A DNA stretch of 64,000 nucleotides from Bactrocera neohumeralis (taxonomy: Eukaryota > Arthropoda > Insecta > Diptera > Tephritidae). The notes below the pieces were generated by a model, which worked only from the letters and a program-made list of their open reading frames with translations, was not told the DNA's origin and did not search any database. The stretch's first letter is position 1; the number at the start of each line of letters is the position of its first letter. A program made the translations under genes and the position numbers. Below, piece by piece: positions 34,909 through 45,127 of this stretch. Where the stretch lies: NCBI RefSeq assembly GCF_024586455.1, contig NC_065921.1, positions 44,910,574 to 44,974,573 of the forward strand, written 5' to 3'.

Positions 34909-35642
34909 TATACCCTGAACAGGGTATATTAAGTTTGTCGCGAAGTTTGTAACACCCAGAAGGAGACCCAATAAAGTATATATACTTGTATAAATGATCA
35001 GTATGTTGGGCTGAGTCGATTTAGCCATGTCCGTCTGTCTGTCTGTCCGTCCGTCTGTCTGTACATATACGAACTAGACCCTCAGTTTTTTAAGAAATCG
35101 TTTGGAAATTTTGCAAACGTCATTTTCTCTCCAAGAAGCTGCTCATTTGTCGGAACTGCCGATATCGCACCACTATAACATATAGCTGCCATACAAACTG
35201 AACGATCGGATTCAAGTTCTTGTATGGAAAACTTTTACATTTGACAATGTATCTTCACAAAAGTTGGCACAGGTTATTTTCTAAGATAATAATATAATCT
35301 CCGAAGAAATTGTTCAGATCGGCTTACTATAGCATATAGTAAGTAATGAGTTATTGTTCATAGAAATAATGTAATATCGGAAGAAATTTTTCAGATCGGC
35401 TCACTATAGCATATAACTGCCATACAAACCGAACGATCGGAATCAAGGGCTTGTATGGAAAACTTTCGCATTTGACGTGGTATCTTCACGAAATTTGACA
35501 AGGAAAAAATCCGAAAAAATTGTTCAGATCGGATTACTATAGCATATAGCTTCCATATAAACTGAACACATAGCTACTAAAAGAAATGCACCTGTGAAGG
35601 GTATATTAGCTTCGGTGCAGCCGAAGTTAACGTTTTTTCTTG
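34909..35642 (+). mobile_element. INE-1-like element, family D1, complete
   Basis: Begins with the palindrome ATACCCTGAACAGGGTAT (34910-34927), then TATTAAGTTTG, AACACCCAGAAGGAGACCC, AAAGTATATATACTTG, GATCAG, GAGTCGATTTAGCCATG and a (GTCT/GTCC)n tract (35029-35062). These match the known Drosophila INE-1/DINE-1 order closely. The 3' half holds repeated GATCGGNTTACTATAGCATA units. The end is a hairpin CTTCGG-TGCAG-CCGAAG (35610-35626), 16 bases, then CTTG at 35642 followed by a T run. Non-coding; would be mobilised by a Helitron/Helentron in trans. Confidence 0.85.
35163..35565 (+). repeat. Internal tandem repeats of the D1 element
   Basis: The unit GATCGGNTTACTATAGCATATAGC followed by TGCCATACAAACTGAACGATC and TTGTATGGAAAAC recurs starting near 35163 (variant), 35317, 35395 and 35527. 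Later units are truncated to different extents. Confidence 0.7.
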
Positions 35643-36305
35643 TTTTTTTTTGTCTAAATGCAGAGTGGTGGTGCAATATACTGCAGTGGTCTGGTAAACG
35701 TCTGGTAAACATCCAATTTTTCTGAAAAACACCACCTCGCACTCGATTATCTGGTTTGGAGCCCTAAGTCCCTGTCTATCTCGTCCCTTTCACACTCTTC
35801 TCTGGAGTACTATATACCATAGAATAGATTACACAACAAATGCTTTCTCTTTCAGTAATAGTGTAGTTATTCTGTTAGTGAATCGATCGAAGCTAGATAA
35901 TAGCAAACGTAGCAATTTTCCTCCATAGAATAGTTTTACACTACAATGCCAACAATGGAAAATATTTCATGCGGCCATTTTATGGACGAGTGGTTGAGAA
36001 AATTACCCACACATACTCTTTTATAGCGACTTACAAAGGTACAAAAGCAAAGTGAAGCGAGGTTCTATTAATTGCGAATTCTCTAGCTGCTTTGTAAAAT
36101 AAATGATAGAAAAAAACTTCATTAGATCAGAGCTGTAAACTTCATCCGTAGGTATTTGCAATAGACAAAAGCACATATGAATGTATGTATATGTTGTGTG
36201 TGAAACATCTCTTTACACATTTCATGTATGAATATAAAAATAGTATATCTGGCAGATATAATTGCGTTTTTATTTTTTCTTCTATAAACCAATGTAAACT
36301 GGTCC
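35643..36305. other. Non-coding DNA
   Basis: Poly-T at the D1 boundary, then AT-rich sequence without recognised features. Confidence 0.5.
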
Positions 36306-36309
36306 ATTA

Positions 36310-36740
36310 ATATTAGCTTTAGGCTACCGGATCAGTGTAGTGTTTTGAGGCAGAAGTAGCTGCAATCAAAGTGGTGGTAGACTCGGGTGGATGCCTGGTC
36401 GCCGCGAAATCGCTGGCAACTGCAAAGCCTATGAGCTAGCCAAAGGGACGACCTCGAGTGCGCTTAGCAGGTCGAAAACCAACTCCAGTGGGAAGGCGCG
36501 ATCCCTTTGGCCTGGAGTAGAATGCAGGAGCTCTGTTGAACTATTTGCCTATACTGGGCACTATCCAATAGGCATCCATGCAATTGGAAACATTCAGGCA
36601 CTACACTCTCCTACATTGTCCAGCCTTTGTACGACTGGGGCTGAAATATCTCGGTGGCCTTACCTTCGGCAAATCAGAAGACATAGTCGAAACGGATATT
36701 AGCCGTCTCAACAAATTTGTGGGAGGCTCAAAGCGGCGAA
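36310..36740 (+). pseudogene. Non-LTR retrotransposon RNase H tail
   Basis: Plus-strand remnants include HYPIGIHAIGN (the TGHYPIGTHA-type block after RNase H), then HCPAFVRLGLKYLGG and EDIVETDISRLNKFV. Several frame changes. Same structural type as 48180-48990 but on the opposite strand and more diverged. Confidence 0.6.
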
Positions 36741-37900
36741 TTGTAATAGTCTAATTACTAATGCCTACAATTTTCAAAAAAATGGCTATTTCCGGACAGA
36801 TATTTAAAAGTAATTTAGAACTTTTCATTTACTTATGGTCTTGGTAGATACAATATAAATGACTCATTTCAAAAAATTACTAAATTATAAAAACTATTCA
36901 AATTTTAACATTTACCCAAAAAAATCATAATTTTGAAAAACTCGTTAATAACGGCTAGATTAAAATGTCAATTGTTATCAGTCTATATATCTTCTGTCGC
37001 AAGTCTATACAAAATATTTTAATTTGTTTATTATTTAAATGAAAAAATGCTATAAAAGCTACGATGGTAATAAAGTTCACCACAAAATCCGGTAAAATAT
37101 GTCCATACAAGAATTGGATATATGAATGTATGAAGTTGACAACTCAAAATTTCGACAGGTTTGGGCGGAGCTTCTTTATGAACTTTATCGTTCATCTGCC
37201 ATGTTGTCTTCAATATTGTGCAGCATATTGATTATGTTTCCATTACTTCACGTATTTGATTTCAAGTAGGCATCGAACCAACTACCGTAGTGCTACTAGT
37301 CTATAAACAAGCATACATTATGTGATTAATTCTACCATAAACGAGTGTGTTTATGAGGATAGTTTGATAAGCCTATGACACCCTAATTATTAAGATTTTC
37401 GGACTTTCAATTAAGAAAAATGTGTGCATTCCATTAAATTATTGGAAAAATATGGATCAATCAGTTAAGGAAGCTATACACCGTTACTGAGCCTATACAA
37501 TACTTAACAAATTGTTTTATTTCATATATATTTGTAAGATTTGAGTGGCAAAGGTCAGTCACTCATAACAAGTCGGCGATAATCTCAAAAAATGTATGGA
37601 ATAGAGTTTGAAATAGTGTTGTTAGCATTTAAAAGATTTTTTCAATATTTTTAATGAATCCACCCAATAAATCTTCAGAGAAGAGGAGCCAAAAAGGTGT
37701 CTACCAAGTTACTCTAACACATCGCTAATCACCTAACTGTTTCTATATATGTATATTTCCGAAGTTCAAATATCTTCAAAAAGAAGAAAAAGTCATAACA
37801 TAATTAGAAATCTCTTGAGGGTTACTTTGAAGATATAAAGACATGTTAGAATAAAGAAATCGGTTTAGCTTAGTAGTAAGGGTTTTGAGTTTTTTTATTT
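36741..37900. other. AT-rich non-coding DNA
   Basis: No feature recognised. Confidence 0.5.
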
Positions 37901-37904
37901 ACTG

Positions 37905-38330
37905 CAAGTCACTTTTTTTCTTCGCTGGTTGGCGCTAATATCAAGTATAGCCACCTGATCTCTCCATCGGAGTGAAGGTCTTTCTCATCCTCTGCTTCCG
38001 TCGGCAGGTACTGAATTGAATACCTTCATAGCTGAGTATTTTCATCCATTCGAACGACGTGACCTAGCCAGCGCAGCCGCGTTTTTTCATTCGCTGAACT
38101 ATGGCAACGTCGTTGTATATCTCGTACAGCTCATCGTTCCGTCGATTGCGGTATTCGCCGTTACCATTGCACAAAGGACCATCTTCCGCAAAAACTTTCT
38201 CTCGAGCACTCCTAAGACCAACTCATGAGATGTTGTCAGTGTCCATGCCTCTGAACCATATAGTAGGACGGGCATAATGAGAAGCTTGTGGAGTTTGGTC
38301 TTTGATCAAAGGGTTTTGAATGGTGAAAAC
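37905..38330 (-). pseudogene. RTE-like RT, C-terminal fragment
   Basis: Minus-strand blocks in shifting frames: PVLLYGSEAW-like, LGVLERKFLRKM, NGEYRNRRNDELYEIYNDVAIV, LRWLGHVVRMDEN and a SDGEIRW ending. Same family as 34195 and 25596. Confidence 0.75.
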
Positions 38331-38439
38331 TAAATGAGGAAATAATCGACAATTAAAATGTCAAAAGATAACCTAGTAAATTTAGTAAAAATGTTGAATT
38401 TCAATAATATATCTTCACAAAAATCGACATAAGATAAAC

Positions 38440-39240
38440 ATACGAGGATTGTACTGCGACCTTATATCACAAAGACCCACCTAGCCCCAGAGTACTTATT
38501 GATAAATTCTGCAGACTGCTATGAAGGCAATTATCAAGTGCTCTGGAGTTTCAGGCTACTTGTCGCAGAACTGGTAATTTGCACAAGAAGCTGGTCCCAT
38601 GTTATATAAGTGCTTCTTAAGCTTGCAGTGGCCAGTCCGCTACGGAGGTCGATTAGATATTTTATTCAATATGCATGAGATGAGATTTCTTTACCTCTGT
38701 CACACTCTTCTGCTGTCATTTGGAACAGTGTGTGATTTGCTACCTGACCTATTACTAAGGGAAGTGGTGTGAGCTCAAGTATGACTTCAAGTGCTGCTGT
38801 CGGGCATGTGCATATTGCACCCGACATGCAGATGCATGGAAGTCGTTGGATCCTTGTTAGTTGGAGCGCAACCGCTACCGCCCCATACGTGATTATCGGT
38901 CGCACGATCGTGGTGTACAACTTCCTGATAATCCTTGGCTTGCAACCCCAAAATTTACCAGCACAGTCGATTGCACACCATTAGTACTTTAGTCACTTTA
39001 ACCCTTCCACCGCAGGGAGAGGAATTCAACGTGAGACCAAGATATTTGAATATGTTAGTCATCTCTATCTCTCTGCCCCCAAAGGTAAGGTTCCTGAGAC
39101 CGGGCAGGGACGTACGTCTTGTAAACGGGACGATGGTCGTCTTAGAAGGCTTGATCTTGAACTCAATCCCAATGCTTCATCCTTTCGCCAGGTTTAAACC
39201 CCTTTTGTACTAAGTCGACATAACATGGGTTATTGCCCAA
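38440..39240 (-). pseudogene. R1/LOA-like non-LTR RT, C-terminal half of the RT domain
   Basis: Minus strand, high to low: IVPFTRRTSLPGLRNLTFGG, REIEMTNIFKYLGLTLNSS, then MYTTIVRPIITYGAVAV (W replaced), LTRIQRLPCICMSGAICTCP, TAALEVILELTPLPLVIG. This is the block order after the RT catalytic site and before RNase H in R1/LOA-type elements. The KYLGL block is intact. The relic ends in eroded sequence near 38440. Confidence 0.75.
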
Positions 39241-39244
39241 GCCA

Positions 39245-39407
39245 ACTCTGCAATCTCCGAAAAGAATATTCAGATCGGAGCACAATCTTTGATCTATGGT
39301 AACTATATGCTATAGTGATCCGATTTAATCACTTTCTTTTTAAGGTATCATTGCATCTGGGAAGGTTATTATAGCTGCGGTGCTACCGAAAGTTGCATTT
39401 TTTCTTG
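39245..39407 (+). repeat. INE-1-like (family D1) 3' end fragment
   Basis: CTCCGAAAAGAATATTCAGATC, CTATATGCTATAGTGATCC, GGAAGGTTATTATAGCTGCGG, a mutated hairpin (CTGCGG/CCGAAAG) and CTTG at 39404-39407 followed by T. Confidence 0.65.
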
Positions 39408-39732
39408 TTCTTGTTTTTAGCTAAACGCAGTTAAAGTTCCCCGAAAAACTATAGCAATAGTTATTAAAACATTACTCTGACTTATTGATTTAACCTTGTA
39501 CGAGATTTACGGCAGCTCGGCTAGAGGCGCATAACCCATAACAATTCGTATGTTAATTTTCCAGTTTCTAACGTGGGAGTTTAATTTTTTGGAAAAAAAT
39601 TCGCGCATAAATTTCAGCTCAACGCTAATGATACGAAGCAAACGCCAAGAAAAAAGTGACAAACGGCAATTCTTATTATATTACAAGTACCCTTTGACTA
39701 AGTATATACAGCCATATCTTTGTGAACATATA

Positions 39733-40671
39733 CAAGGTTCGTTCCAAAGTAAACAGATCTTTTTGAATTTAGCGCACCCTGGTGGCGCCATCTATATGTT
39801 GACTGGTGCGTTAGAAACTGCTATCTTTATCGATTCTTCAGTGAGAATTTCATGGCATTTCATTTATTGTAAGTGAAGTTATTGCATATTAAGTGTCAGT
39901 ATGTTTGTGTTCTCGGTGCGAAAATGAGCTTCGAACAAAGAGCCAACATTAAATTTTGTTTCAAAATTGGTAAAATTTTTACCGAAACGTTCCAATTGAT
40001 GAAACAAGTTTATGGCGATGATTGCTTATCTCGTAGCAGAGTTCACGAGTGGTTTCAACGTTTTCAAAGTGGTCGTGAGGACATAAATGACGATCAACAT
40101 GTGGGCCAAGCAAACCCCGTGATCACCGGAAATTCCATCGATACAGTGCGTGAATCAAAAATCAGCGGAAATCATCATTGAAATTCATGGAGATGGAATT
40201 GAACATCTCCAAAACACCGATTTATCGCATTTTTACTGAACATTTGGGCTTACGAAAGGTGTGTGCACGGTTTGTACCGCACAAATGGACTGACGACCAA
40301 AAATTGCTCAGAATCCAACATTCGAAGAACGATTATTTGACCAAAAATCAAATTTTAACCATTAACCACTCCCCGTATTCACCTGATATGGCAACGTGCG
40401 ACTTCTTCCTTTCCGGAAAAATGCATTTGCCCATGAAAGGAAAGCGTTACGCAGATGTAGAGGCCATTCAAAAGACTTGCACCGGCATACTGGCGGCCAT
40501 ACCGGCCAACGAGCTAAAACACTCGTTCGACATGCTTTTGGACCGTGCAAAAAGCTGTATTGAAGCAGGAGACTATTTTGAGTAAAATAAATTGAAATTA
40601 AAATAAATTTTGCCGAACAAACGATTTTTTCTGTTTTTTTTACAGTCCTGTTTACTTTGGAACGCACCTTG
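39733..40671 (+). mobile_element. Mariner family M2, 939-bp deleted copy
   Basis: Termini CAAGGTTCGTTCCAAAGTAAAC and TTTACTTTGGAACGCACCTTG are flanked by TA at 39731-39732 and 40672-40673. Two open stretches encode the N-terminus (MSFEQRANIKFCFKIGKIFTE, RSRVHEWFQRFQSGREDINDD; 39924-40181) and, after a frameshift, ISKTPIYRIFTEHLGLRKVC, RFVPHKWTDDQKLLRIQHSK joined to DYLTKNQILTINHSPYSPD and FFLSGKMHLPMKGKRY, ANELKHSFDML. The catalytic core with the first two acidic residues is deleted at the LRI/DYLTKN join. Non-autonomous. Confidence 0.9.
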
Positions 40672-40673
40672 TA

Positions 40674-41530
40674 TTATACGAGTATTTGCAGGTAAAAACG
40701 AGTATTTTCTGTTTCTCGCTAATTTCGAAGCTTTTGAGCGAGTATTCGACGAAGCGGCTTAGATAGATAATGCCTTCAACTCAGCAAACGTTCTTTGCAT
40801 TGCACAAAACAAGTAAGCTACAAACATACACACATGCCAGCAAACATATATTTAATACAACAAATACGGTTTTTACCTGCACAAAACGTATAATTTATTA
40901 AAAGTCCAAATGACTATGCACACACATACATGTGTAGTCGTATCGGCTCGTATGTGTGATCGTCGTAAAAACTTCAAGGTGAACTGCTCTTCTAAATGCC
41001 AAACGCCAAGCGATCCCAACAACATTCGAACGTTGTTTGTTCGACACAGATGTTAATTGTGGCTTTTTGTCGTTGTTGTTGTACAGGATTATGTGACCGC
41101 ATAATTATAATAGGTGACTGATCCATCAGCTAAAGCTACCTAAAATACGAATGAATGGAGGCGAATTTTATTTACAGCGGTACCCAGCCAGGCGGCTACG
41201 ATCAAATACTTAAGCGCAGATGTGCCCGCGTTGTTGGTGAATTGGTAATAAGATTTGATTGGCATATTCTTAATTACAGGGTCGCAATATTGATGACCTT
41301 TTCGGTGGCGATCGGTTAGCAAGATCGGCATTCATGGCGGCGGTACGCTGATGTTTACCTTTTGAACACAAATGTGATTTGAATTTTGGGATTTGAGCAG
41401 CTAGTTAAAGCTTTGTAACGGCCGAGGTTATATGTATATGAAATAGTACAGTAGTGTTTGAATCTAGTTTGTAATATCAAAATAATGAGATAAAATGCAT
41501 GAATGTTGTTTCGGAGATATATTGTCCAGA
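40674..41530. other. Non-coding DNA before the assembly gap
   Basis: Mixed-composition sequence with no recognisable coding region. Confidence 0.45.
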
Positions 41531-41710
41531 GTTAGACAAAAGGCAAGCTTTTAAGCCGCTGGATTACTGTAGTATATTTCAAGCAGAGGCTGTAACCTCG
41601 CTTCGTATATCGGCCGGCAGTGTCTTGGAGGGCATGGCAGCAATAAAGAGTGTCGCCAAAAACAAGTGACTTCACTTTTGCTGGTAGCCACGTCATAAAG
41701 GCATCGAGGA
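41531..41710 (-). other. Unassigned sequence next to the gap
   Basis: Minus-strand frames are open up to the gap (DAFMTWLPAKVKSLVF in one, PRCLYDVATSKSEV in another). Because the gap size is arbitrary, neither frame can be joined to the ORF1 on the other side. Confidence 0.3.
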
Positions 41711-41810
41711 NNNNNNNNNNNNNNNNNNNNNNNNNNNNNNNNNNNNNNNNNNNNNNNNNNNNNNNNNNNNNNNNNNNNNNNNNNNNNNNNNNNNNNNNNN
41801 NNNNNNNNNN
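41711..41810. other. Assembly gap of exactly 100 N
   Basis: One hundred consecutive N. A round 100 is the usual placeholder for a gap of unknown length, so sequence on the two sides may be far apart. Confidence 0.95.
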
Positions 41811-42545
41811 CAAACGATACGCCCGTGACGGTTTTTGATGGAGCTGTCAGCGGATTCACATTGGAGGACACAAAGTTCGGTACATTATGATTGCGTTCGG
41901 AGACTACACGTTGGTTGATCCGGTTTTTTAGCTCCTTGTAGACTGGACATCCTCTGTAGTTTGCAGTGTGGTTTCCACCGCAGTTTCCACACTTTTTTGC
42001 TTTTGGGTCTTTTTTGTTTGACGTGCAAGTGGAAGAATCATGTAACTCTCCACAAGCTACACATACTGCGCGAAGTGTGCAGTAAGACCTGGTGTGACCA
42101 TACTCTTGGCAATTGGTGCATTGTACAGGGCCATTTCTTTTATGCGGTTCCTCCACAGAGATCCTACGATGTAGCAAATATTGTAGTTTGTAAATGGGGT
42201 GCACACAATTTTTTCCAAGTTGTTTGTTTTCTGGTTCTAACTCAACTTTGAACATAGGCTGTGGGATTTTCTTTTTATTAAAAATATTTACAACATTTTT
42301 AGGGTTAAAACCGTGATCTTTAAGTGCTTCGTGGATTTCCATGGGTTCAACACTTGGCTCAATACCTTTAATAACAACTTGCAGGCCTTTCGCACTTTTA
42401 AGTTGATAAGTGTAGAATTTAATCTTTTTCTCATTTAGGTATTTTGACAATTTATATGAAAGTTATTATTGCCGATAAGTTCAGTAAATATTTTAACGAG
42501 AGCGCCAGAGTTTTCCTCTCTTACGTATATTGGCGGTGGTTTAGT
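41811..42545 (-). pseudogene. Jockey/X-element-like ORF1 (gag-like nucleic-acid-binding protein), truncated
   Basis: ORF1 of jockey-type retroposons coats the element RNA. The minus strand reads NTKPPPIYVREENSGALVKI, a frameshift near 42450, then a clean 213-residue frame to the gap. Residues 1-100 of that frame match the PRE/C2HC-associated domain (GLQVVIKGIEPSVEPMEIHEAL). Three zinc knuckles follow: C-X2-C-X4-H-X4-C at residues 111-124, a C-X2-C-X3-H-X4-C variant at 130-142, and C-X2-C-X4-H-X5-C at 154-168, then CPVYKELKNRINQR. The 5' side is cut by a mariner M2 fragment; the RT ORF2 would lie beyond the gap. Any frame running through the N block is an artefact. Confidence 0.8.
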
Positions 42546-42690
42546 GTTAGTGACAGTAACACAAACATACTGACACTTAAAATGCAATAACTTCACTTCC
42601 AATCGATGAAATGTCATGAAATTCTCACTGTATAACCAGGGAGCGCTAGATTCAAAAAGTTTACTGTTCTGTTTTTTTAAGTCCTGTTTT
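42545..42690 (-). mobile_element. Mariner family M2, 5' end fragment
   Basis: Reverse-strand text CAGTGAGAATTTCATGACATT, AGTGAAGTTATTGCATTTTA and AGTGTCAGTATGTTTGTGTTA matches the leader of the 39733 copy (39838-39917). A decayed terminus (AAGTTTACTGTTCTG, GTCCTGTTTTTATA) lies at 42655-42690. It abuts the ORF1 relic. Confidence 0.7.
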
Positions 42691-42714
42691 TATATGTACA
42701 TACTAAGGCTCTTC

Positions 42715-42775
42715 GACGTTTCTTAATGGGTATTACAAACATTGTGAAAAACTTAATATACCATGATTAGGATAT
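42715..42775 (-). repeat. INE-1-like (family D1) 5' end fragment
   Basis: On the minus strand TATCCTAATCATGGTATATTAAG and TTTGTAATACCCATTAAGAAAC correspond to the D1 start (ATACCCTGAACAGGGTATATTAAG, TTTGTAACACCC). Confidence 0.6.
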
Positions 42776-42904
42776 AAAAAGGACAGAGTTGCCATTTAGC
42801 TTATCATCTTAAACAAAGCATTAACTTGAGCGCTATTAGGCATGCTTTCGAAATAATGAAATATAAAAGAATTTACAGGGTAGATATAGTTTTGTTATTT
42901 TGCT

Positions 42905-43668
42905 AACGATCCATTTGGAGGTTCCCTACTTTTTTAAAGAAAAAACATAGAAACTTCAAATTGAATGGGGAATGTTTATTATCATCGAAAGAACATTCTT
43001 TGGCATTTATTTTTTTAAGATTATGTCTTTCAAATGTTGACCGCCACTACGTCTCCATCCGTTGAGTCTAATTTTCGATGACTCGTTCGATCACTTCGAC
43101 TTGTAACTGATGAATGACACGCGTGATGTTTTTCTCCAAGGCTTGAATCGAACGGGGATTGTCCGCTTAGACTTTAGACTTTACGTATCCCCACAGCCGA
43201 TGTATTTTGTACACTTTCAGCTTAAGATCTCGACATAAAATACCCCAAGTTTCCATATGTTAGCCCGAGTTACTGCGAATGGCGCCGAATCGACTCTCCA
43301 CGGTCTTCGTGTACACTTTCAGCTACGGCTGCTATACTTTTTTAACTGCGTTCTGGACGTGGTGTATTCGATCGAATATTATCCAGCAATGAATGCTGAG
43401 CTTTATTATGGATGATGGTGTGGTAAATAGGACGCTCAGTAAGCGGAAAATGATGAACATAAGTTAAGCGAAGCGCGCGAACCACTTCCTTTACAGAACG
43501 TGAATTTTTGTAATAAAGTTAAACAATTTTTAAACGTTGTTCGGGCGTAAGTCTTTACATGATGAAATGCCAAACAATACTGAACAAAATTAAAATGACA
43601 ACTTAACGCGGCTCAGGCGTAATATGAATTGAAAAGAGAACCTCTACTGGGATCTCCCGTTATATGAT
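42905..43668 (-). mobile_element. Family T1 Tc1/mariner, copy 4, both ends present
   Basis: The left end (ACGATCCATTTGGAGGTTCCC) and the right end (GAACCTCTACTGGGATCTCCCG) are both recognisable. The interior lacks about half of the transposase: the deletion joins the 3' region near 43200 (CCCCACAGCCGA) directly to the N-terminal half (TGTATTTTGTACACTTTCAGC). Remaining minus-strand code covers the N-terminal helix-turn-helix region near 43300-43570. Confidence 0.75.
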
Positions 43669-44924
43669 ACCCTTTTGGTAAGGCATGTCATCATTGAGAA
43701 AAAATTTATACTTTTGAATTTCTTTAGCAAGTTCTCGAGATTGAAAAACTTTCAAATCTGAGCTTTCTCAAACATAGTATAATGTCAAAGTATTTCTTGA
43801 CCTTATTAATTTGAACGGTTTCTAAATTTCAAGGCAGATGGCAACGCATAAAGCATTTCAAGCGTCAATTAAAAGCTTTCAGCATCTAATGACTACGGAC
43901 GAATGTCGGCTCAAACATCGGATTATAACGATCTTGCCACATAGTAGCTGCATGCACCGACCAAGCAGCGACTAAATCAATAAGCGATTAGAGACTTACA
44001 AAAATTAAGTAAAAATGCTTAAACTCACCTGTGCTTAAGCTAACTGCGCTGCCACTCAGTCAAGGTTACCCAACCAACTAGCTGCCATTGGTCGACGCGC
44101 GTATTTGTTGCGCTCGCTAGGGATTTTATGGTTCCAATTGCCATTATTGATCATGTGAATATATGTATATGTATTTACCAATATAACTCTGTGTGTCGTT
44201 GTAGTTGTGCGCATTCTGTAAACCTCCATAGCAGTGACTATGGAGTGACAGTGTGAATGTGACTCTCTAATGTAATGGTGTTGCTTATAATTTCGATAGA
44301 TATACATATGTAGGTATATATAGACACATTTGTAAGCAAATATTGCATGACTGCAACGGCTGGCTAAAAGTAAACGCCAGTCACAAGCATTTAAACAGCG
44401 GTAATTAAGTTGGTACGCCGCGCACTGTGCGAATCTCACCTTGAAAACGGCAATTAGAATGCAAAGTTCATGTTTATCATACGACATGTTGAGCTGCTGC
44501 AGCGTCGCTACATACATACATACATACATACATACATAGGTACATGTTATAAATGCTACGTAATATTTATTAAAATTATAGGAAAAAAGTTAAGCTTTAT
44601 AAATTTAATTTATAAAAATTAGTATGTGTGTGTGTGTGTAGGTTATGTAAATATAAGCATTTGTAAATTTTTCAGGCTCAAATCTGACTTCAAATTTTAT
44701 GAATTTTGAGCACTATTTCACATTAATTTTATTTACTTATATTTACCATTTGATATTTATATACAAATATATAATTTTGTAAATTTATAAATTTGCATAT
44801 CCTCTAATTTTATCCGCGAAGTATTTATGGACAAATCATTCTTCTTTCAGGATAACCTTGACTGAATAAGACGATTTCCGGCATTCAATTTTGCCCATTT
44901 AGTTGGAGTACACCCAATTCAAAA
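43669..44924 (-). other. Unique DNA with possible minus-strand host exon ends
   Basis: Two minus-strand positions look like splice donors: CGTTTTCAAG|GTGAGA at about 44442, preceded by a short open stretch beginning MSYDKHELCIL, and TTAAGCACAG|GTGAGT at about 44027. 44040-44460 is less AT-rich than its surroundings. A (CATA)n tract occurs at 44509-44537 and (GT)n at 44625-44640. The evidence is only sequence signals; no product is recognised. Confidence 0.3.
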
Positions 44925-45125
44925 CAAGAAAAAACTTTAGCTTCGGCTGCAACAAAACTGCAATACCCTTTACATTTGGTTCGGTCAGTTTGAATGACAG
45001 CTTGCATATTTGCTACAGTTGTTCGACTGAACAATTTCTTCGGAGAATGTAGCGATGCCTTGGATAATAATCTCTGCCAAATTTCTTGAAGATACCTTGA
45101 CAAATACGTACATAGATTGTCTTGT
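44925..45125 (-). repeat. INE-1-like (family D1) 3' part
   Basis: Minus strand ends GTTGCAGCCGAAGCTAAAG, TTTTTTCTTG at 44925-44928 followed by T. Upstream text AAAGGGTATTGCAG and GCAAATATGCAAGCTGTC is a diverged version of the D1 3' region. It abuts a T1 element at 45128. Confidence 0.7.
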
Positions 45126-45127
45126 AA

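Noticed and set aside
35029..35062. GTCT/GTCC tract as a simple microsatellite
   Set aside because: The same tract sits at the same place in every INE-1-like copy here, so it is part of the element.
34909..35642. D1 element as a solo LTR
   Set aside because: No TG...CA ends or target duplication; the 5' palindrome and 3' hairpin with CTTG-T end fit INE-1/Helentron-type elements.
41532..42450. Long minus-strand frame crossing the N run (299 codons)
   Set aside because: The middle is N and the gap length is arbitrary; only the part from 41811 upward is real ORF1.
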